This document shows, one piece after another, positions 1 through 6,386 of a DNA stretch of 9,887 bases. The translations under genes and the position numbers were made by a program. The notes under the pieces were generated by a model. The model made no database searches. It was not told the origin of the DNA and saw nothing but the letters and a program-made list of their open reading frames with translations. Every line of letters starts with the position of its first letter. Within the stretch, counting starts at the first letter, position 1. Source of the stretch: Thiobacillaceae bacterium (GTDB taxonomy: Bacteria > Pseudomonadota > Gammaproteobacteria > Burkholderiales > Thiobacillaceae); assembly GCA_012274165.1 (NCBI GenBank), contig JAAPAA010000071.1, positions 1 to 9,887 on the forward strand, given 5' to 3'.

Positions 1-69
1 GAATTGGTGAACACCAAGGCCGACGACAGCTTTCTCAAGCCGCCTCCCAATCCTGCCGCGAAGAAGTAG
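1..69 (+). CDS. C-terminal end of an upstream gene (partial)
   Basis: Frame 1 is open from the window edge to the TAG at 67-69 and encodes 22 residues ending in KPPPNPAAKK. The tail is hydrophilic and rich in proline, lysine and alanine, and no domain can be recognised. The stop lies 6 bases before the GTG of the triheme cytochrome gene, so this is probably an earlier member of the same operon. A periplasmic or secreted protein would be expected there, but the fragment does not show this. A chance open frame of this length is also possible. Confidence 0.55.
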   Translation, partial: ELVNTKADDSFLKPPPNPAAKK

Positions 70-75
70 GTCCAG

Positions 76-714
76 GTGTCGGACAACGGCAAGAAGCGCC
101 TGCCGGAACTGCCGCCACTGGCGGAAGGCCTGATCATGCTGACCATTGGGGCGATTTCATTGCTGTTGCTGAACGGCTGCGCCGCCTCGGACTCGGTGCT
201 GCGTTTCTTCTTCGACGGCGTGCCGCAGACCGGCCAGCAACAGGCGCTCGGGCCGACCGACCATGCTCGGCGCCGAGCTCCCTACAAGGCGCCACCGCCC
301 GCAGTGACATTTGTCGAGATCCCCGACCTGCCGCCACCGATCGATTGGCGCGCGCGCTTCGAGGCGCTGGCGAAGAACGATGATGGCGACGTGGACTGGA
401 TCCGCGCCTTGAACGACAAGATCATCACCCCGAGGCCTGGACTCGCTGCCGACGCAAAGGACGAAGAGCCCACTGACATGGACCTGGAATACGTGCCCAA
501 AGGCCAGCCCAAGTACAAAGTGGTGTTTCAGCACAAGACACATACCCAATGGCTGGGCTGCCCCATTTGCCATACCGACATTTTTGAGCAGGAGCAAGGC
601 AAAGCCGTCATGACCATGGCCAAGCTCGATGCCGGGGCCTATTGCGGCGTATGCCACGCCAAAGTGGCTTTGCCGGAGTTGACGAACTGCCCCGCCTGCC
701 ACAAAGCGATGTGA
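76..714 (+). CDS. Triheme c7-type cytochrome, probable lipoprotein
   Basis: A 212-residue c-type cytochrome, expected to carry electrons in the periplasm while anchored to a membrane. The C-terminal domain (about residues 147-212) has three CxxCH heme sites at C162, C190 and C205, preceded by FQHKTH, whose H153 and H156 are likely distal ligands. This matches the c(7)-type triheme domain found in cytochrome clusters of metal-reducing bacteria. The N-terminus has a KKR n-region, a hydrophobic core at about 19-33 and LLNGC at C35, a plausible but imperfect lipobox (Asn at -2). Residues 38-50 (DSVLRFFFDGVPQ) recur, from memory, in similar cytochromes. The middle is proline-rich and probably flexible. 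GTG at 76 is chosen because it supplies the basic n-region; the internal ATG at 136 would lose it. The next gene starts 2 bases after the stop. Confidence 0.85.
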   Translation: MSDNGKKRLPELPPLAEGLIMLTIGAISLLLLNGCAASDSVLRFFFDGVPQTGQQQALGPTDHARRRAPYKAPPPAVTFVEIPDLPPPIDWRARFEALAKNDDGDVDWIRALNDKIITPRPGLAADAKDEEPTDMDLEYVPKGQPKYKVVFQHKTHTQWLGCPICHTDIFEQEQGKAVMTMAKLDAGAYCGVCHAKVALPELTNCPACHKAM

Positions 715-716
715 TC

Positions 717-1076
717 ATGACGCACGACGATGGTCGCGGAGTTCCGGCAGCACGGCAACTGCTGGTCTTGTTACTGGGCGCTGTGCTGCTCGCGGGCCAT
801 CCACTCGTCACCTGTGCTGCGGAGTATGGCGACATTGCTTTTGAACGCAAGGCCGCTGGCATGGATGATGTGCCGCCCGCATTTTTTCCGCATTGGGTGC
901 ACCAGATGCAATTCAAGTGCGCCGCGTGTCACAACGAACTGTTCAAAATGAAGGCTGGCGCCAATCCGGTCACGATGGACGAATTGCAGGAGGGGCGTTG
1001 GTGTGGTACCTGCCACAACGGCAAGGACGCCTTCGTCTCCAATCTGGACACCTGTGGGCGTTGCCATCGAAAATGA
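717..1076 (+). CDS. Small periplasmic triheme c7-type cytochrome
   Basis: A 119-residue secreted cytochrome consisting almost wholly of one triheme domain. Heme sites are CAACH (C68), CGTCH (C96) and CGRCH (C113), with FPHWVH (H59, H62) supplying distal ligands. The stretch with GRWCGTCHNGKDAF matches the c(7)-type triheme family closely. A signal peptide spans about residues 1-34, with LLVLLLGAVLLAG as its core and cleavage near TCA-AEY. The frame is open back to 642, but an earlier start would run into the preceding gene and bury the signal peptide; ATG at 717 lies just after that gene's stop. The last bases overlap the barrel gene's ATG (ATGA, 1073-1076). It is a paralogue of the domain at the end of the 76-714 product and probably passes electrons between inner-membrane donors and the outer-membrane conduit. 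Confidence 0.88.
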   Translation: MTHDDGRGVPAARQLLVLLLGAVLLAGHPLVTCAAEYGDIAFERKAAGMDDVPPAFFPHWVHQMQFKCAACHNELFKMKAGANPVTMDELQEGRWCGTCHNGKDAFVSNLDTCGRCHRK

Positions 1077-3175
1077 ACCAAGCTGCGGCAGCTACAGGAC
1101 GGTGCGGGCTGCTGTCGATGCTGGTGGCCCTTATGGCGGGCAATGCGGCACATGCCGCCGATGCGGCTGCACCGATGCTCTGGTGGTCGTCGTTGCAATC
1201 CCTGCCCACGCTCGAGGCCCTGGGTGTTGATTCCTGGGCCGACATCCCTCGCGCCGGCGTGTGGAGCGGCAGCCTGGACGCCGGCTATGACAGCCAGCGG
1301 CAGACGATACGAGTGCCCGCGAGTGCCGATCAGCAGTTCTCAAGTCGCCTGACAAGCGAAAGCGTGAGCATCCGCAACGAGGGCTTTGCGCTGATCGACC
1401 CGAGCCTGCTGACTGGCAATCTGGGCCTGCGTTTTTCCCTGCAGCAGAGCCGGCAAGATGCCAGTGACACCCGGGTCGCACAGCATGGCCTGTTGACCGA
1501 CTACAGTCTTGATGTTCTGGTACTGGGGGAGAAACCTTATAACGCCACTGTTATCGCGAATCGCTCGCAAGGCCAGCAAACCCGACCCTCGGGCGGCATT
1601 ACGCAGACCGTCAGCGAGAATCGCAGCGTCACGCTGCGCCTGCGCGAAAACAGCCTGCTGCGCGACAAGGAAATCCTGCCCTGGTTCAGCGCTAATATGC
1701 GCTTGGCACAAGAGCATTTCCAGGAACACACGCAGGTCGGGGGCCAGAGTTTTCTACGTGATGACGGGCGCACGCTGTTCGCTGTGGACGGCCACAATGG
1801 TTTCGAGACCGCCGACCTCGACTTTCGCTACGAGTACAGCGATGTTGTCAACAAAATCTACCTGCCTGGAAATTATCGCAGCCAGTTGGCAAACCTCAAT
1901 TACAGTCTGGATTTTGGTCCGGCCCTGCACCGGCGCTGGGATTCACGGCTGAATTATTCCGCGCGCGACGGCAGCAGCCCGATGACCAACCTCAGCATCG
2001 ATGAATCGTTGAGTGTGGAACACTTTGCCAACCTCTCCAGCGCCTATAACTATCAATTCACGCAGCAAAAGACGCCGGAAGGAACGGTCACCAGCCACAA
2101 TGGCGGCGCGAATTTGCAGCATCGGCTTTATGCCAATCTGACCACCAACCTGGGGTTGAATGGAAACCGCCAGGTCTTTCCCAGTGGCGTGCGCGACTCT
2201 GAGGGCGCGCAGTTGAGTTTCAACTATTCACACGGTCTACCCTGGGGCGGCCAGCTTTCTGCCTCGCTGGGCGACAATGTTTCGGTGAACAACAATCAGC
2301 TGCAATCGAGTTTTCAGCAGGTATTCGACGCGCCCTATCAAGCGCCGCCTCAGCTCGGCGCCGGCGCCGGCTTTGTGCTGGCTGACCTTTTCATCATCCC
2401 CGAAAGCGTGGTAATGGTTGACATCAAAGGCGCCGCACGCATTCCGACCACGCTCGGTGTCGATTATGTGGTGGTTAGCGAAGGCAGCCGGGCGCGCATC
2501 GTGCCGCTGGCGAGCAGCGCCATCATCCAGGCCGGTGACCTGCTCGAGGTCAGCTACACCTTTCGGCTCGATCCCAGCGTCAAATACCTGGCAAGCTCGC
2601 GCTCCATGAGCCTGGGGGTGGATTGGCACTGGATCGGCATTACCCTCATTCATGACGCGACCGACCAGAAGCCGCTAGCCGGTGGCGACAGCAGTTTTCT
2701 GGCTGACACCCGCCGCGACAGCGCTCGCGTCAATGCGCAAGGAGAATGGGACACAATCCAGACACGTGGAGACGCCACCCTGACTCGTTACAGTGATCAT
2801 ATCGATGATTATCGGCAAGCCGCCTTCAGCGAATCGATCTTCTACCAGCCTACAGTGAACTGGACGCTCAACCTCCGTGCCGATCAGCAGCGCACAGATC
2901 ACGTGTCACCGCAGCGGCAGAGCGAGGGGCGCTCGGTCTCCCTGGCAGCCGACTGGTTGGCCCCCGGCGGATGGATAGCCACTGCCAACCTGTCGCGTCG
3001 CCAACTAAGAGACACACAGATACCCTCGGAAACCATCAGCGACGCCAGCCTGCAACTGCATCGCAGATGGTTGAAGCTCGATCTGGTGGCGCGGCTTGGT
3101 ATGGCTGAACGCGTGCGCGGCAGTGTGCGGTCCTCAAATACGATGCTTCACGTCGGGGCCGTTCGGCAATTTTGA
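1073..3175 (+). CDS. Outer-membrane beta-barrel, porin of a porin-cytochrome conduit
   Basis: A 700-residue protein with a signal peptide (residues 1-28, cleavage AHA-AD) and long runs of alternating polar and hydrophobic residues rich in Tyr, Asn, Ser and Arg, as in amphipathic transmembrane strands. It ends in Gly-Ala-Val-Arg-Gln-Phe, the terminal Phe being the usual signal for BAM-mediated insertion. About residues 440-502 break the pattern with a globular stretch (IIPESVVMVDIKG to LLEVSYTF), perhaps a plug or periplasmic domain. Between triheme and 12-heme cytochrome genes, the natural role is a sheath through which a cytochrome crosses the outer membrane. No cysteine is seen in the mature part, so the CxxC of the MtrB type is absent and the protein resembles Geobacter-type conduit porins by context. 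The open frame runs back to 893, but ATG 1073 gives the signal peptide and an ATGA overlap. Confidence 0.82.
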   Translation: MNQAAAATGRCGLLSMLVALMAGNAAHAADAAAPMLWWSSLQSLPTLEALGVDSWADIPRAGVWSGSLDAGYDSQRQTIRVPASADQQFSSRLTSESVSIRNEGFALIDPSLLTGNLGLRFSLQQSRQDASDTRVAQHGLLTDYSLDVLVLGEKPYNATVIANRSQGQQTRPSGGITQTVSENRSVTLRLRENSLLRDKEILPWFSANMRLAQEHFQEHTQVGGQSFLRDDGRTLFAVDGHNGFETADLDFRYEYSDVVNKIYLPGNYRSQLANLNYSLDFGPALHRRWDSRLNYSARDGSSPMTNLSIDESLSVEHFANLSSAYNYQFTQQKTPEGTVTSHNGGANLQHRLYANLTTNLGLNGNRQVFPSGVRDSEGAQLSFNYSHGLPWGGQLSASLGDNVSVNNNQLQSSFQQVFDAPYQAPPQLGAGAGFVLADLFIIPESVVMVDIKGAARIPTTLGVDYVVVSEGSRARIVPLASSAIIQAGDLLEVSYTFRLDPSVKYLASSRSMSLGVDWHWIGITLIHDATDQKPLAGGDSSFLADTRRDSARVNAQGEWDTIQTRGDATLTRYSDHIDDYRQAAFSESIFYQPTVNWTLNLRADQQRTDHVSPQRQSEGRSVSLAADWLAPGGWIATANLSRRQLRDTQIPSETISDASLQLHRRWLKLDLVARLGMAERVRGSVRSSNTMLHVGAVRQF

Positions 3176-3202
3176 GATGACCATTTTGAGCCCTTGCGCG
3201 CC

Positions 3203-4249
3203 ATGCTAAGGCAGCTTTTTTCGGCGGTGACCTTCGCATTGCTGCTGGCTCACGCCGTTGCCGGCGAGGCTCCGATGTCGGCGCAAGCTGCGGCCGCCTC
3301 CGAGCAAAGTCCGGTCTGGCCGAGACCACCGGCACCAGCGCGCATTCGTTACCTCAGGAGCGTCAGCGGCCCGGCAGACTGGGGGGTCGCCCAGGGCTTT
3401 CTCGGCCGGGTGCTCGACAAACTCACGGGCAATCAGGATTTGCGACTGGTCCGGCCCACCGGGGTTGCCGAGCGCGAGGGCGTGCTCTATGTGGCCGATC
3501 CCGGAGCGCAGGCCTTGTTCCTCTTTGATGCCCGGCAGAACCATGCGCAGCAGGTGAGCCGCATCGGCAATGAGGTTCTGGCGTCACCGGTAGCCTTGGC
3601 GCTCGGGCCGGCTGACACCCTCTTCCTGGTCGATAGCTTGCTCAAGAAGATCTATGCTCTTGACGGCCAGGGCCGGCTGCGCCATGTGCTGGCTCACGAG
3701 GGCCTGCAGCGGCCAGCGGGGCTGGCCTATGACGCAGTCGGCGAGCGACTGTATGCGGCCGATTCCATGGCTCACCAGGTTTTGGTTTACGCCCTCGATG
3801 GTCGCCTGTTGCAAACCATCGGAAGGAACGGCCGCGGCGACGGTGAATTCAATTCGCCCACGCATGTCGCGCTCACTGGCGATGGCACGCTGCTCGTAAC
3901 CGACGCGCTGAATTTCCGCATTCAGGCCTTCAGCCGGGAAGGGCGTTTTTTGTGGAAGATCGGCAAAGTTGGCGATGGCGCCGGAGATTTTGCTGCACCC
4001 AAAGGCATCGCCGCCGACAGCGCGGGGCATGTTCTGGTGGTCGATGCGCTATTCGACGCCGTGCAGATATTCAGGGAAGATGGCACCCTGCTCATGGGCT
4101 TCGGCGAACATGGTGTGCGCGCCGGTCAGTTCTGGCTGCCGGCCGGCGTGTTCGTCGACCCGCAAGATAGGGTGTATGTGGCGGACTCCTACAATCAGCG
4201 CATTCAGGTGTTCCAGCGTGTCGGCATGACCGAGGAAACCGCAAAATGA
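3203..4249 (+). CDS. Secreted six-bladed NHL-repeat beta-propeller protein
   Basis: A 348-residue exported protein with a signal peptide (about 1-20, cleavage AVA-GE) followed by six NHL repeats at roughly residues 84-110, 128-154, 170-200, 218-247, 265-294 and 312-337. Each has a hydrophobic-Pro-x-Gly/Val-hydrophobic-Ala strand, then LYVAD-like and RIQVF-like strands; VYVADSYNQRIQVF is the clearest. Six repeats give a closed propeller, a fold used for protein or ligand binding; no catalytic residues stand out. NHL proteins occur in several multiheme-cytochrome clusters, so a scaffold or assembly role for the conduit is inferred. An in-frame TTG at 3194 would add three residues; ATG at 3203 is preferred, although no strong ribosome site precedes either. 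The gene follows the barrel gene after 27 bases and overlaps the 12-heme gene by ATGA at 4246. Confidence 0.87.
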   Translation: MLRQLFSAVTFALLLAHAVAGEAPMSAQAAAASEQSPVWPRPPAPARIRYLRSVSGPADWGVAQGFLGRVLDKLTGNQDLRLVRPTGVAEREGVLYVADPGAQALFLFDARQNHAQQVSRIGNEVLASPVALALGPADTLFLVDSLLKKIYALDGQGRLRHVLAHEGLQRPAGLAYDAVGERLYAADSMAHQVLVYALDGRLLQTIGRNGRGDGEFNSPTHVALTGDGTLLVTDALNFRIQAFSREGRFLWKIGKVGDGAGDFAAPKGIAADSAGHVLVVDALFDAVQIFREDGTLLMGFGEHGVRAGQFWLPAGVFVDPQDRVYVADSYNQRIQVFQRVGMTEETAK

Positions 4250-6054
4250 CAGCGGCAGCCCGACCACTTGGCAAGCGCTTGCAGGCCTGCACAACGAGGG
4301 TGCTGCGCGCGGCCATCGTTGTGGCAGGAGTGCTGCTCATGACGCTGTCGGCGTCGAGGGTTGCGGCGCAGACCCAGATCGCCAACACCCGGCACAATCT
4401 GACGCCGGGCGGGCCCGGCCAACTCAAGGAAACCCGGCCCATAGGCTTGTGCGTGTTCTGTCACACACCGCACAATGCCAACCCGTCGGGTGCGTTGTGG
4501 AACCGTGATCTGCCACCCATCTCATATCAGTTGTACACCAGCAGCACGCTGCGCGCCGTGCTCAAGCAACCCAACGGCAGTTCGCGCCTGTGCCTGTCCT
4601 GCCACGACGGTATTCTCGCGCTCGCCAACTTGCGCAAGCCGCCCGCGGGCGAAGCCCTCAAGCTTGGGCCCATGACCGGGAGCAACCTGCTGGGCACTGA
4701 TCTCAGCGACGATCACCCGATCTCTTTCGTTTATGACAGCAACCTGGCCATGCAACACCCCGGCCTGGTCGATCCCGGCAGTCTGCCTGGCGTTATCCGC
4801 CTCGATGGCAAGAAGCAGCTGCAGTGCACCAGTTGCCACGATCCGCACGAGGACAGACGGGCGAAGTTCCTGCGCATGAGCAACCTCAATGGCGCCTTGT
4901 GCATTTCATGTCACCGGCTTGCGCAATGGAGCGGTTCGTCACACGCCAATTCCAGCGCCACCTGGAACGGCAACGGCACCAATCCCTGGCCACCCAATGC
5001 TTACAACACTGTTGCCACCAATGCCTGCCTCAACTGTCACCGCAGCCACTCGGCGGGGCACGGCCAACGGCTGCTGGCCTGGAGTGTCGAGTCGGACAAT
5101 TGCAATGTCTGCCACGGTGCCACGGTCGCGGTAAAGAATATTGCCGCGGAGTTTGCCAACGGCGCCAAGTTCTCTCGCCATCCAATAGACAGCGCGCCAT
5201 GGGCGCACGACCCGCAGGAAAACCCGGCCGGCATGCCACGCCATGTGGCCTGTTCGGACTGCCATAATGCCCACGCGTCCAACTCGACCCCGGCGCAGCC
5301 ACCGCTGGTTTCCGGGCGTCTGCTGTCCGTTGCGGGAGTCACGACTGGCGGCTCGCGCGTCGCTGAATCGGCCTACGAATATCAGATTTGCATCAAGTGC
5401 CATGGTTCCAGTGAACCCAACACCATCGGCATTTTGCGGCAGGAGGGCACGCGCATCGTCAGTACCCGGATCGACCCGAACAACCGTTCCTATCACCCCA
5501 TCGCCGCGCCGGGCAAGAACACCAGCATCCAGGGACTCATGCCCGGCTATACAGCCTCGTCGATGATCGGCTGCAGCGATTGCCACAACAATAACGATTG
5601 GACCGCGACCGGCGTCGCGCCCAAAGGCCCGCATGCCTCGCGCTATGCGCCCATTCTGGAGCGCAACTACACCAGCAGCGACCCGACGCTGGAATCAGTG
5701 ACGAGTTATGACCTGTGCTACAAGTGCCATGATCGCAGCACCATCCTGCAAGACCCCGCGGGTGGTTTTCCGCACCGCGAGCACGTGGTGGGCAGTCGAG
5801 CTTCCTGCGCGGTCTGCCACGACTCCCATGGTTCGCGCCAGAACGCCCATCTGATCAACTTCATGCTGCGCGATGGCACCGGCAACACTGTCGTCAGCCC
5901 CAACAGTGTTGGCCGCCTGGAATATGTTTCCGCGCTCCCTGGCAGCGGGACCTGCTCTCTGACTTGCCATGGCGTGGAACACAATTCACGCGCTTACGGT
6001 GGTGCCGCCCCCGCCATGAATCTGCTTAAGAGAAAGATCCTCGCCCCGAGGTGA
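4246..6054 (+). CDS. Twelve-heme c-type cytochrome
   Basis: A 602-residue secreted multiheme cytochrome. The signal peptide covers about residues 1-41 (cleavage VAA-QT). Eleven CxxCH sites begin at C69, C116, C194, C219, C261, C286, C336, C382, C443, C491 and C521, and a twelfth, CSLTCH at C570, has three residues between the cysteines. The mature start (TRHNLTPGGPG, then CVFCHTPHN) is typical of doubled-CxxCH cytochromes, and the second half has CSDCHNAHAS, YDLCYKCHDRS and CAVCHDSHGS repeats of that family. Many extra histidines (for example H76, H157, H201, H268) could make the hemes bis-His. The N-terminal four-heme module resembles the separate protein at 6387-7274. It is the largest wire of the cluster and probably the partner that sits in or outside the barrel. 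The tail NLLKRKILAPR is basic. The start overlaps the NHL gene's stop by ATGA. Confidence 0.9.
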   Translation: MTAAARPLGKRLQACTTRVLRAAIVVAGVLLMTLSASRVAAQTQIANTRHNLTPGGPGQLKETRPIGLCVFCHTPHNANPSGALWNRDLPPISYQLYTSSTLRAVLKQPNGSSRLCLSCHDGILALANLRKPPAGEALKLGPMTGSNLLGTDLSDDHPISFVYDSNLAMQHPGLVDPGSLPGVIRLDGKKQLQCTSCHDPHEDRRAKFLRMSNLNGALCISCHRLAQWSGSSHANSSATWNGNGTNPWPPNAYNTVATNACLNCHRSHSAGHGQRLLAWSVESDNCNVCHGATVAVKNIAAEFANGAKFSRHPIDSAPWAHDPQENPAGMPRHVACSDCHNAHASNSTPAQPPLVSGRLLSVAGVTTGGSRVAESAYEYQICIKCHGSSEPNTIGILRQEGTRIVSTRIDPNNRSYHPIAAPGKNTSIQGLMPGYTASSMIGCSDCHNNNDWTATGVAPKGPHASRYAPILERNYTSSDPTLESVTSYDLCYKCHDRSTILQDPAGGFPHREHVVGSRASCAVCHDSHGSRQNAHLINFMLRDGTGNTVVSPNSVGRLEYVSALPGSGTCSLTCHGVEHNSRAYGGAAPAMNLLKRKILAPR

Positions 6055-6317
6055 TCTGCGCGGCGGGTCTTTGCAGACTCGGCTGCTGATCCTGCAATCG
6101 CGTTGCTCTTCGGAATGCCCGGTTGTGCCCGGGCCGATCGCGAGTGATGCTTTCCCCACGTTTTCGCACGGATAGGAATACGCGAGAGCTGTTTTCGAAG
6201 TTCTGCGAAAGTATCCGGGCTCGAAAGCATCCAAAAGATATTCCAGTCTTCCTACAAGTGCTTGATTTCCTTGAAAGAAATCCTTCGGCGTCTTGCACGA
6301 AGCGTTAGCCCGACTAC

Positions 6318-6333
6318 CGGCACGGTTATTGCA
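6318..6333 (+). promoter_or_regulatory. Sigma-54 (RpoN) -24/-12 promoter
   Basis: The sequence CGGCACG-GTTA-TTGCA matches the RpoN consensus TGGCACG-N4-TTGCA/T at all positions but the first. The essential GG (6319-6320) and GC (6331-6332) are separated by exactly 10 bases. Transcription should begin near 6344, giving a leader of about 43 bases to the tetraheme cytochrome ATG at 6387. Sigma-54 promoters need an enhancer-binding activator, whose sites could be among the repeats at 6193-6282. Confidence 0.72.
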
Positions 6334-6375
6334 CTTACAACGGCGGGTATCAGAGTGGATTTTTTCCAAAAACTT

Positions 6376-6380
6376 GGGGT
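6376..6380 (+). promoter_or_regulatory. Ribosome binding site of the tetraheme cytochrome gene
   Basis: GGGGT lies 6 bases before the ATG at 6387 and supports that start, which also yields a clean signal peptide. It is a better site than those visible before the operon genes upstream. Confidence 0.55.
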
Positions 6381-6386
6381 GCAAAC

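Larger units (their letters stand above)
6055..6386 (+). promoter_or_regulatory. 332-base intergenic region with sigma-54 promoter and repeats
   Basis: No convincing gene lies here. Just after the 12-heme gene there are two weak hairpins without T-tracts: stem 6064-6070 with 6075-6081 (UUGC loop, one G-U pair) and stem 6117-6122 with 6129-6134. Further on are the inverted repeat TTTCG-N8-CGAAA at 6193-6210, a direct repeat CGAAAGTATCC / CGAAAGCATCC at 6206-6216 and 6222-6232, and the inverted repeat GATTTC-N7-GAAATC at 6264-6282. These lie upstream of the sigma-54 element at 6318-6333, where activator or IHF sites would be expected. No protein can be assigned to them. Confidence 0.5.

Noticed and set aside
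642..716. Upstream extension of the second triheme cytochrome to ATG 642
   Set aside because: It overlaps the preceding gene and puts 25 non-hydrophobic residues before a good signal peptide.
893..1072. Upstream extension of the barrel protein to ATG 893
   Set aside because: It lies within the triheme gene in another frame and would bury the signal peptide that starts at 1073.
6064..6134. Two hairpins after the 12-heme gene as a terminator
   Set aside because: Stems are only 6-7 bp and no T-tract follows, so termination is not supported.
6262..6275. FNR-box-like TTGAT-TTCC-TTGAA upstream of the tetraheme gene, with similar 8-of-10 matches at 8237-8250 and in 8100-8150
   Set aside because: Several 8-of-10 matches to TTGAT-N4-ATCAA are expected by chance in about 10 kb, and none has both conserved half-sites.
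6123..6308. 61-codon frame in the intergenic region before the tetraheme gene
   Set aside because: It has a TTG start inside a hairpin, no ribosome site and no recognisable family, and it spans the probable regulatory repeats.
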